From positions 1-19,432 of the forward strand of contig CAKSER010000031.1 in assembly GCA_934447715.1 (NCBI GenBank): a stretch of DNA of 19,432 nt. Reading direction: 5' to 3'. Below the pieces are notes generated by a model that was not told the DNA's origin, did no database searches, and worked only from the letters and a program-made list of their open reading frames with translations. Positions within the stretch are counted from its first letter, which is position 1; each line of letters starts with the position of its first letter. The position numbers and the translations under genes were made by a program. Below are positions 1 to 6,180 of this stretch, one piece after another. Source of the stretch: an uncultured Eubacteriales bacterium. Lineage in GTDB: Bacteria; Bacillota; Clostridia; Oscillospirales; CAG-272.

Positions 1-6
1 GGCCTC

Positions 7-162
7 GCAAAAATGCCCTTGCAAGCAAGCATTTTTGCTTCGTGGTATAATATCCGCCGTTATTGCCTCTCCGTGCTCCGCACGGATGCGGATATTGCAA
101 CAACAAAAGCAAAATTCCTTTGGAATTTTGTACGGCTCCGCCGTTACGGCGTTAACACGCCG
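7..162. repeat. Cluster of consecutive small inverted repeats
   Basis: Five perfect or near-perfect hairpins follow one another: arms 7-16/29-38 (GCAAAAATGC), 71-76/80-85 (CCGTGC), 110-118/122-130 (CAAAATTCC), 132-136/140-144 (ACGGC) and 147-152/157-162 (CGGCGT). Three of the loops are only three bases long (TCC, TTT, TCC). No gene is convincing here: the reading frame crossing 13-198 simply translates the repeats. A TATAAT at 46-51 could be a -10 box, but it has no well-spaced -35. The arrangement resembles palindromic intergenic units or the end of a miniature element; its left limit lies outside the window. Confidence 0.6.
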
Positions 163-238
163 CTTTTGTGTTTAAATAGTCGCTTAAAACCGGAATAAAT
201 TACTTGAAAATTATTTGATACAGTTAGGAGTAAATTTT

Positions 239-1555
239 ATGGCAGTATATGAATATCTTAACCCGTGGCTGCTGCGCGGAATGCAGGATAAGCTCTCGAG
301 AATGCAGTTTTATCTCAATCTTCAGTGCGAATACGGCAACAAGGAAAAGGGTCAGAAATTCCTTGACGATCTTCAGAAGCTGATTGACGAGAAGACAAAA
401 GAGCTTCAGGAGATGGAGCCGGAGCCTACCCTGGCAGCAAAGGAGCCGAATGACTATGATGAGATAGTAAAGCTGTCAAAGGGCGGAAATGTACCTGCAA
501 AGGAGATAAAGGACCTTGAAAAGAGAATGATGGGTGCTGTTATCGGACGTTTTGCAGGCTGCCTCCTCGGTGTCCCGGTTGAGGGATGGGCATCCTCCAA
601 GCTTAAGGAAAAGGCAGAGGAGTGGGGAATGGAATTCCCTCCGACAGACTACTGGGCTGATGTTGAAAACCCCGAAATTGTTCATTACAATACCGACAAG
701 AGAACAAACTATAAAAAGGGAAATATCAACGGCGTTGCGGTAGACGATGATATCATGTACACGATCATCGGATATCTTGTACTGATGAAGCACGGCTATG
801 ACTTTACTACAGCGGACGTAGGAGCGTTCTGGAAGGATCAGCTTTCGCTTGCCTGCACAGCAGAAAGAGCAGCGCTTGATAATCTTAATGCCGGTGTTCC
901 TGCCGAAAAGGCTGCAGAGATCAACAACCCGTGGGTTCAGTGGATCGGCGCGGATATAAGAGCCGATGCGTTCGGATATGCAGCAGCGGGAGATCCTCAT
1001 CTCGGAGCATGGCTCGGATATAAGGATGCATATTTAAGCCACAGAAGAAACGGTATTTACGGCGAGATGTATTTTGCAGCAGCCGAGGCAGCAGCCTTCG
1101 CTGTTGACGATCCTATGGATGCTCTCCGTATTGCCATTAACGAAATCCCGAAGGAGTGTCTGCTTTATAAGGACCTCGAATGGGCATTTGACAATCTTTG
1201 CAATGTAAATACCTATGAGGACGCGGTAAGGCTTGTTGACGAGCGCTTCGGAGAGATGGATCACGTTCATACAAACAATAACGCGTGCCTTACCGTTTTC
1301 GGTATTCACCTCGGCGGAAGAGATTTTACAAAGTGCATCGGTGATACTGTTGCGATGGGATATGACAACGACTGCACGGCGGCTACCGTAGGAAGCATCG
1401 TCGGTGCGGCTGTCGGAATCGACAACATTTCAACTCATTGGTATTCCTGCTTCCACGACGAGGTAAGAGGCTATCTCAAGGACTATAAGAAGCTCAAGAT
1501 CAGCGAGATAGTTGAAAATCTCTGCAAGATGGTAAACGACAGACTTTCAAAATAA
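239..1555 (+). CDS. ADP-ribosylglycohydrolase family protein
   Basis: 438 residues. Members of this family (DraG/ARH fold) remove ADP-ribose from proteins or small molecules using a pair of magnesium ions. Residues 1-90 are a mostly helical, charged N-terminal region outside the usual domain; the catalytic domain begins near residue 98 with GAVIGRFAGCLLGVPVEGW. The first metal site appears as VDDDIM (D169-D171) in place of the classical TDDT, and the second as DNDCTAATVG (D376, D378). A typical H-N-N-A stretch is at 342-350. I recall large bacterial subfamilies with DDD, so I do not read this as inactivation. The start at 239 is chosen because TAGGAG lies 8 nt upstream; an in-frame start at 215 lacks a good site. 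Its substrate is unknown, and nothing nearby encodes an ADP-ribosyltransferase. It appears to be monocistronic, with a terminator just after it. Confidence 0.88.
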   Translation: MAVYEYLNPWLLRGMQDKLSRMQFYLNLQCEYGNKEKGQKFLDDLQKLIDEKTKELQEMEPEPTLAAKEPNDYDEIVKLSKGGNVPAKEIKDLEKRMMGAVIGRFAGCLLGVPVEGWASSKLKEKAEEWGMEFPPTDYWADVENPEIVHYNTDKRTNYKKGNINGVAVDDDIMYTIIGYLVLMKHGYDFTTADVGAFWKDQLSLACTAERAALDNLNAGVPAEKAAEINNPWVQWIGADIRADAFGYAAAGDPHLGAWLGYKDAYLSHRRNGIYGEMYFAAAEAAAFAVDDPMDALRIAINEIPKECLLYKDLEWAFDNLCNVNTYEDAVRLVDERFGEMDHVHTNNNACLTVFGIHLGGRDFTKCIGDTVAMGYDNDCTAATVGSIVGAAVGIDNISTHWYSCFHDEVRGYLKDYKKLKISEIVENLCKMVNDRLSK

Positions 1556-1570
1556 AAAACACAAAAATCA

Positions 1571-1600
1571 AGCGGCAGATGAATTTCTGTCGCTTTTTTG
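1571..1600 (+). terminator. Intrinsic terminator after the ADP-ribosylglycohydrolase gene
   Basis: Stem 1571-1578 (AGCGGCAG) pairs with 1587-1594 (CTGTCGCT) with one G-U pair, followed by six T residues. It starts 16 nt after the stop codon. Confidence 0.85.
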
Positions 1601-1757
1601 CGCCCTTAAATAATGTTCGGATGTCTTAAGCTCGACGCAAAAGAAAGAAAAAGGTCTTAAAATGCCGAATCATTTTTCTTTTTTGTAATATTAATATAAT
1701 GAAGGCAGTTTTGACCCGAGAAAACAGATTGTTTACACCTCGTCAATGAATTGCAAG

Positions 1758-1786
1758 TTGATATTTCTGATGGCAGATGTTATTAT
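1758..1786 (+). promoter_or_regulatory. Promoter for the CBS-domain gene
   Basis: TTGATA (1758-1763), a 17-nt spacer, then TATTAT (1781-1786) preceded by TG one base upstream (extended -10). The predicted RNA start near 1793 leaves a leader of about 47 nt. The remainder of 1601-1757 is AT-rich with no gene I can support. Confidence 0.55.
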
Positions 1787-1839
1787 CATTACAGAACCGT
1801 AAAAAAGCTGCCGGCTGATTATTGAAAGGATTTAGCCAT

Positions 1840-2280
1840 ATGAATATAATGAACTTCTTTACCCCGAAAAGCAATGTTGCATATTTGCTTAATACATATA
1901 CCGTTCGCCAGGCGATTGAAAAGCTCGAAAACTGCAGATATTCCGCAATTCCGATCCTTGATAAGGAAAACCACTATGTCGGCACGATAACTGACGGCGA
2001 TATCCTTATGTATATCAAGGAAAAGGGCTTTAATACGATAAAGGAATCCGAAAAATTCAGCATTATGGACATCCCGAGAATGAGGGATAATATACCGGTT
2101 ACAATAAATACGCCGATGGATATGGTGCTGATAACGGCGCTTGACCATAACTTTGTCCCGGTTATCGACGACAGAGGCTTCTTTATCGGAATTGTTACAA
2201 GAAAGAGCATTATCAGCAATTTCATCTATGGAGAGATCAAGGTCGAATTAAAGGATGTTGAAAAGGTGTCGGAGCACTGA
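1840..2280 (+). CDS. Stand-alone CBS-domain pair protein
   Basis: 146 residues with little besides two CBS motifs, which normally pair into a Bateman module that binds adenine nucleotides or similar ligands. The first repeat spans about 4-58 (TVRQAIEKLENCRYSAIPILD, ending VGTITDGDIL) and the second about 75-131 (NTPMDMVLITALDHNFVPVID, ending IGIVTRKSII). Each has the typical sheet-helix-sheet pattern ending in a T/R-[DK]-x-[DS]-[IL] turn. No catalytic domain is fused, so it probably acts as a small sensor or binds a partner. The ATG at 1840 has GAAAGGA 9 nt upstream; the TTG at 1822 in the same frame lies just before that site and is less likely. It is flanked by a promoter and a terminator, so it is probably transcribed alone. 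The physiological ligand cannot be read from the sequence. Confidence 0.85.
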   Translation: MNIMNFFTPKSNVAYLLNTYTVRQAIEKLENCRYSAIPILDKENHYVGTITDGDILMYIKEKGFNTIKESEKFSIMDIPRMRDNIPVTINTPMDMVLITALDHNFVPVIDDRGFFIGIVTRKSIISNFIYGEIKVELKDVEKVSEH

Positions 2281-2346
2281 TTTCCGATTTGCGCCCGTAT
2301 TGATATTTTTACGGCTTTGTGCCTTAAATTGAATTTAAAAACAGAA

Positions 2347-2392
2347 CAGCAAGCATCAAACGTAAAAAACGTCTGTGCTTGCTGATTTTTTA
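2347..2392. terminator. Bidirectional terminator between convergent genes
   Basis: CAGCAAGCA (2347-2355) pairs with TGCTTGCTG (2376-2384), with an inner ACGT/ACGT pairing. T-rich sequence follows on the plus strand and A-rich sequence precedes it, so it can end both the CBS gene (plus) and rpe (minus). Confidence 0.8.
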
Positions 2393-2428
2393 TATAATTT
2401 TGCATCGGTCGGCAGGGAAGTATGAAAA

Positions 2429-3082
2429 TCAACCCTTTAAAGCCCTTACTGCGGCCTTGATGTCGCTTGCACCGAAAACCGATGAGCCTGCGACAATTAC
2501 ATTTGCTCCGGCAGAAAGGACGGCACCTACATTCTTTTCTGAAATGCCTCCGTCAACCTCAATATCGATATTGTCATGTCCGGTTTTTTCAAGCAGTTCT
2601 TTTGTTTCTTTAATCTTTTCAAGAGAGCTTTCAATAAATGACTGACCGCCGAAGCCCGGTTCCACAGACATGATAAGAATCATGTCGACAAGCTCAAGAT
2701 ACGGCTCAAGGGCAGAAACCGGTGTTTTCGGCTTGATCGAAATGCATGGCTTGATATTAAGCTCGCGGATTCTTTTAAGCGACGGCACGATGTCCTCGCA
2801 GCTTTCAAGGTGAACCGTAATAATGTCCGCTCCTGCCTTTGCAAAGCTGTCTATATATCTGATCGGGTCGATAATCATCAGATGGACGTCAAAAATCAGG
2901 TCGGAGCATTTGCGTATTGAGCTGATTACCGGCTGACCGAAGGAGATATTCGGCACAAAAACGCCGTCCATGACATCAAGATGTATGTATTTTGCGCCTG
3001 CGTCTGCGACCGCCTTAAGTCCGTTTTCGATCTGCGCAAAATTGCAGGCGAGAAGTGACGGGGAGATAATTGTTTCTTTCAT
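2429..3082 (-). CDS. rpe: Ribulose-phosphate 3-epimerase
   Basis: 217 residues, the normal length for the family. It interconverts D-ribulose 5-phosphate and D-xylulose 5-phosphate in the non-oxidative pentose phosphate pathway, in the cytoplasm. Visible TIM-barrel signatures are SPSLLACNF (7-15), HLDVMDGVFVPN (34-45), DVHLMI (65-70), SVEPGFGGQ (139-147) and the phosphate-binding DGG (177-179). The expected metal ligands are H34, D36, H67 and D177, all present. The ATG at 3082 is preferred because AAAGGA sits a normal distance upstream; the in-frame TTG at 3100 overlaps that site. In many Firmicutes rpe lies beside rsgA and the prkC cluster; here it stands alone, separated from ispF by about 475 nt with its own terminator. 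Confidence 0.97.
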   Translation of the reverse strand: MKETIISPSLLACNFAQIENGLKAVADAGAKYIHLDVMDGVFVPNISFGQPVISSIRKCSDLIFDVHLMIIDPIRYIDSFAKAGADIITVHLESCEDIVPSLKRIRELNIKPCISIKPKTPVSALEPYLELVDMILIMSVEPGFGGQSFIESSLEKIKETKELLEKTGHDNIDIEVDGGISEKNVGAVLSAGANVIVAGSSVFGASDIKAAVRALKG

Positions 3083-3229
3083 TTTAAAATTTCCTTTCAA
3101 AAATAAAACGATAAAACAGGGTGTAAAATCCGAAAAAGCTGTCCTCTTCCTTTTAAAAGTCAGGCAAACGGCATATTACTTATGCTGCGTGAGGCTTTGC
3201 TGCGTGTGGCAGATAGCTTTTTCTGCCAT

Positions 3230-3235
3230 ATTATA
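3230..3235 (-). promoter_or_regulatory. Possible -10 element for rpe
   Basis: TATAAT on the minus strand about 150 nt upstream of the rpe start. A TTGACT lies upstream (3246-3251) but only 10 nt away, too close for a standard promoter, so this is a weak call. Confidence 0.3.
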
Positions 3236-3239
3236 CTAG

Positions 3240-3410
3240 TGGGAAGTCAAAGACAGAGGATGAATAAAAAAGAAAAAATTCGCAATGCTCGGGTTCGGCA
3301 AGCAGTCAAAAGAAAAGGAAACAAACAAACTCCCGAACAGTCATTGCTTATAAATAAAAGGGCTGCCGCACTGCATTGTCGGCGCGGCAGCCGGTTTGCG
3401 GCGCTTTTTT
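3240..3410 (+). ncRNA. Candidate structured small RNA or attenuator-like transcript
   Basis: This stretch has no credible protein. Stem GCAATG/CATTGC and inner GTTCGG/CCGAAC enclose an A-rich loop (about 3283-3350). Next come two mutually exclusive hairpins: GGCTGCCGC 3361-3369 with GCGGCAGCC 3384-3392, or GCGCGGCA 3382-3389 with TGCGGCGC 3397-3404, the latter followed by six T residues. A possible plus-strand promoter is GTGGCA (3206-3211), 17 nt, TATTAT (3229-3234). This is an inference from fold potential only. Confidence 0.3.
3361..3392 (-). terminator. Likely terminator for the ispF transcript
   Basis: On the minus strand the nine-base-pair stem GGCTGCCGC/GCGGCAGCC is followed by CTTTTATTT. 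It lies about 165 nt past the ispF stop. The intervening 3411-3558 holds two more hairpins (arms 3494-3500/3517-3523 and 3526-3530/3537-3541) and no gene. Confidence 0.55.
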
Positions 3411-3558
3411 GTACTTATCGGTGCCCAACTTGTGCCTTTTTTGTGCTCTTTCGATTCTTAAACAGTCGGGTGCTTCGGACTTGTTCAGCCCCACGTCAAA
3501 AGCGCTTTTGCAGCTGTTTGACGGACTGAGGATTTTCTCAGGATAAGCGGCAGTTTAT

Positions 3559-4041
3559 TTAGTGCTGTATTTTTTCGATGAGGCAGACTGCGTGTGCGGC
3601 AATTCCTTCCTTTGCTCCGGTAAAGCCGAGGCCTTCCTCTGTTGTCGCCTTGATATTTACATTTTCGCATTCGAATACCGATTTGATGTTATCCGCTATA
3701 CCGTCGATATATGGCGCAAGCTTCGGCGCCTGTGCAATAATTGTCGCGTCGATGTTGACTATGGTGTACCCATCCTCTTTTAAAAGCTCGTACACCTTTT
3801 CGCAGAGAAGAAGGCTTGAAATGTCCTTAAAGCTGCCGTCCGAGTCAGGAAAGTGCTTTCCGATGTCTCTTTTTCCTGCCGCTCCGAGCAGGGCATCCAT
3901 TACGGCGTGTAAAAGCACATCCGCATCCGAATGGCCAAGCAAACCTTTTTCGTACGGAACCGTGATGCCTCCGAGAATGAGCGCGCGCCCTTCGGCAAAT
4001 CTGTGCACGTCATATCCGTGTCCGATTCGAAGTCCTGTCAT
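3559..4041 (-). CDS. ispF: 2-C-methyl-D-erythritol 2,4-cyclodiphosphate synthase
   Basis: 160 residues, full length for the family. It is the fifth enzyme of the MEP pathway to isopentenyl diphosphate, converting CDP-ME 2-phosphate to the cyclic diphosphate with release of CMP, and acts as a homotrimer. The start RIGHGYDVHRF and the segment GLLGHSDADVLLHAVMDALLGAAG are diagnostic; D11, H13 and H45 match the zinc ligands of the E. coli enzyme (D8, H10, H42). The C-terminal KATTEEGLGFTG (the conserved T-T-E region) is present near 130-141. The start codon overlaps the ispD stop in ATGA, indicating translational coupling with the enzyme two steps earlier. ispE is not in the window. Confidence 0.97.
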   Translation of the reverse strand: MTGLRIGHGYDVHRFAEGRALILGGITVPYEKGLLGHSDADVLLHAVMDALLGAAGKRDIGKHFPDSDGSFKDISSLLLCEKVYELLKEDGYTIVNIDATIIAQAPKLAPYIDGIADNIKSVFECENVNIKATTEEGLGFTGAKEGIAAHAVCLIEKIQH

Positions 4042-4847
4042 CTGTCTTTCCTTTCTTTTGCGCTCTGCTCTTTGCTTTTTTCTTCACGGTATTTGAGTAT
4101 TGCTTCCGCAATCAGAAAATCGACCGGAGCGGTTATTTTGATGTTTTCCTCTCCGCAATCGACAAGCTTGACAGGAAATCCGCAGGCTTCGGCAAGCATT
4201 GCGTCATCCGATGCGTCAAATTCGTTTTTCAGCGCGGTATATGCCGCGGCACGGTAGATTTCGGTTTTAAAAACCTGCGGTGTCTGAGCCTGCCAGACGG
4301 TTTTTCTGTCCGGACTTGAACTGACCTTATCGTTTTTGTCGGCTATTTTGATCGAGTCGGATGCTTTTTTTGCGGCGATTGCAATTCCGTTAAGACAAGC
4401 TGCCTCGCCGACCCTTTCAATCATCTCTTCTGTGACAAGGCATCTGACGCCGTCGTGAATGTATACATAATCCGAATCGTCCGAAATGGCTTTAAAGCCC
4501 TCGAATACCGAAAGCTGACGGCTCGCCTTTCCGGTGACAATCTTTTTGACCTTTGTCCAGCCGAATTTTTGCATGTAATCGGTAAAAATCGGCTCGGTGC
4601 CGGGTTTGGCGACGATAATAATCTCGTTTATAAAGCTGCAGCCTTCAAATGTGCTCACGGTTCTTGCAGCGATCGGAATTCCTCCGACATCGCAGAACTG
4701 CTTCGGCACACCTTTACCGGCTCTGGTTCCGCTTCCGGCCGCGACAATGATTGCGGAATTGAATGCACCTTTCGGATATCCGTTTCCGAGCGTGATGAGT
4801 TTTGCTGCACCTTTTAGGAATTTGCCTGTTTTATTAGTTTCTTTCAT
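4038..4847 (-). CDS. ispD: 2-C-methyl-D-erythritol 4-phosphate cytidylyltransferase
   Basis: 269 residues. It makes CDP-methylerythritol from MEP and CTP, the third MEP pathway step. The nucleotide-binding start AIIVAAGSGTRAGKGVPKQF (32-51) carries the G-S-G-x-R loop and lysine expected for the family; IHDGVRCLV and the later VWQAQTPQVF segment are also typical. The usual protein starts a few residues before the AAGSG loop, whereas this one has about 29 extra basic residues before it (with KGAAKLITLGNGYPKG). No later ATG, GTG or TTG gives a family-length start, so the extension looks real. GAGGG lies only 3 nt before the ATG, a tight spacing. It is 32 nt downstream of comFC and overlaps ispF by 4 nt. 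Confidence 0.95.
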   Translation of the reverse strand: MKETNKTGKFLKGAAKLITLGNGYPKGAFNSAIIVAAGSGTRAGKGVPKQFCDVGGIPIAARTVSTFEGCSFINEIIIVAKPGTEPIFTDYMQKFGWTKVKKIVTGKASRQLSVFEGFKAISDDSDYVYIHDGVRCLVTEEMIERVGEAACLNGIAIAAKKASDSIKIADKNDKVSSSPDRKTVWQAQTPQVFKTEIYRAAAYTALKNEFDASDDAMLAEACGFPVKLVDCGEENIKITAPVDFLIAEAILKYREEKSKEQSAKERKDR

Positions 4848-4879
4848 TTTCCCTCAACTTAAGCTGTACTTTGATCTGT

Positions 4880-5641
4880 TTATTGCATGTCCTTTTTTAA
4901 AGGATAGCTTTCCGAAAGCGATTCGTTTTTGGCAAAAGCAATAATGACTACGCTTTTTGCGCCGAGGCTTTTAAGAGAGATAGCGCATGCGGATGCCGTT
5001 GCACCGGTTGTAATAACATCATCGATTAAGATAATGTTGTTGTTTTCGCATTTTTCGCTGTCATTTCCGGGCTGATAAACTATTTTTGCGTTTTCAAATC
5101 TTGTTTTGCCGTCAAGCTCCTTCTGCTTTCTTCCGCCGCGCCTGTGCTTGATAAGCGTGGCAAACGGCAGTCCGGTTTTTTTGGCAAACCTCTTTGCAAG
5201 CTCCTTTGACTGATCAAAGCCGCGGTCAAGTACCGTGTCCGGATCGCGCGGAACATATGTGACGATAAGCGGCTCGCCTCCGCTTTGGAACGCTTCGAGC
5301 ATTTCCTTAACCCCGTCCGCGTTCTGCATTTCTTTTGCGATAAAGTCGTAATTCTGCCTCAAATTTTTCGATTTCAGGCAGAGGACAAGCCTTTTTGATA
5401 CGGTGTTTTTCTTTGAATCGTAGGGTGCTGCAAAGAATATTGCATCAACGCCCTCGTCATATCTTACGCGGCAGGAGCACATAGTTGCCGGCATTCCGCA
5501 GTATTTGCAGGGCATTTGCCCCTGCTTTTTATAGTTTAAAAAGCAGTCCTGACAGATGTATTCGTCTCCCGATATAATCCTCTTGCAGGCAGGGCATTTT
5601 CGTAAAAACAGTATCGAGCTTATCCTGTCGATCAGTTCCAT
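4880..5641 (-). CDS. comFC: ComF-family phosphoribosyltransferase-like protein
   Basis: 253 residues. ComFC-type proteins are needed for DNA uptake in transformable bacteria, yet are widespread in others. The N-terminus has two zinc-finger-like cysteine clusters (C16, C19, C30, C33; then C45, C48, C55, C57). The middle contains VPRDPDTVLDRGFDQSKELA (130-149), matching the family's RGFNQ signature with D in place of N. The C-terminus carries the PRPP loop ILIDDVITTGATAS (204-217) with its two aspartates. The ATG overlaps the end of the nitroreductase gene by 10 nt with no strong ribosome binding site, so translation is probably coupled. No other competence genes are in view (comFA is absent), so a role in DNA uptake is uncertain. 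Confidence 0.9.
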   Translation of the reverse strand: MELIDRISSILFLRKCPACKRIISGDEYICQDCFLNYKKQGQMPCKYCGMPATMCSCRVRYDEGVDAIFFAAPYDSKKNTVSKRLVLCLKSKNLRQNYDFIAKEMQNADGVKEMLEAFQSGGEPLIVTYVPRDPDTVLDRGFDQSKELAKRFAKKTGLPFATLIKHRRGGRKQKELDGKTRFENAKIVYQPGNDSEKCENNNIILIDDVITTGATASACAISLKSLGAKSVVIIAFAKNESLSESYPLKKDMQ

Positions 5642-6153
5642 TTGATGTTTTCAAGCTTCTTTTCGGTTGCGCGGACCGCTCCCTCTCCTGCGGAGTATCC
5701 GAGAGCCGCCGTTCCGAATATCTTGTGATCCTCCGGGATCTGAAGAGAGGTGAGAATCTTTCTTACCTCCGGATCTAAGTCAACCTGTCTTACCTGATTT
5801 ATCCATACGGATCCGATTCCCAGGCTGTGCGCCGCAAGGAAGATGTTCTGGATCGCGCAGGCGCAGTCGTCTCTGCCGAAGGGATTTTCGTCGCTGTTTG
5901 AGCAGATGATAAGCGCAGCAGGGTCGTACATGTTGTATTCATCTCTGCCGAGCGCTTTTCTTACTGCCTCGGCAAGCCGCTTTATATCCTGCTTTTTTGA
6001 AACGACGGTAAACTGCCAGGTTTGTCTGTTCATTGCGCTCGGAGCATATACTGCGCATTCTGCAATCGTTTCGAGATCCTTCTTTTCAATTGCCTTTTCG
6101 GTGAATTTGCGGATGCTTCTTCTTGTTTTTATCAGATCAATCATTTCGCTCAT
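5632..6153 (-). CDS. Nitroreductase-family flavoprotein
   Basis: 173 residues, within the range of short nitroreductases. These FMN enzymes reduce nitro groups, quinones or other acceptors with NAD(P)H, usually as dimers. The N-terminal RRSIRKF (11-17) holds the FMN phosphate-binding arginines; APSAMNRQTWQF (37-48) corresponds to the conserved P-S-x-x-N-x-Q-P-W segment with T for P; and the C-terminal part has GIGSVWINQ and ALGYSAGE. AAAGGAG lies 10 nt before the start. It follows the LRR protein gene by 27 nt with no terminator, and its end overlaps comFC. The natural substrate cannot be inferred. Confidence 0.9.
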   Translation of the reverse strand: MSEMIDLIKTRRSIRKFTEKAIEKKDLETIAECAVYAPSAMNRQTWQFTVVSKKQDIKRLAEAVRKALGRDEYNMYDPAALIICSNSDENPFGRDDCACAIQNIFLAAHSLGIGSVWINQVRQVDLDPEVRKILTSLQIPEDHKIFGTAALGYSAGEGAVRATEKKLENIKWN

Positions 6154-6180
6154 TTTTTCTGTTCTCCTTTCAAAAGTGTT

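Noticed and set aside
13..198. 61-residue open frame at the left edge
   Set aside because: It is a translation of the hairpin array, has no ribosome binding site and has no recognisable protein features.
476..1000. 174-residue minus-strand frame inside the ADP-ribosylglycohydrolase gene
   Set aside because: The plus-strand frame carries clear catalytic motifs; the reverse frame is a shadow.
3240..3410. 6S RNA or other known small RNA
   Set aside because: The ends do not pair into the long bulged rod expected of 6S, and no tmRNA, SRP or RNase P signature is present; it stays a candidate of unknown class.
3182..3529. 115-residue open frame upstream of ispF, plus strand
   Set aside because: It is rich in Arg, Lys and Cys, its internal ATG at 3260 has no spaced ribosome binding site, and it runs through the terminator hairpins.
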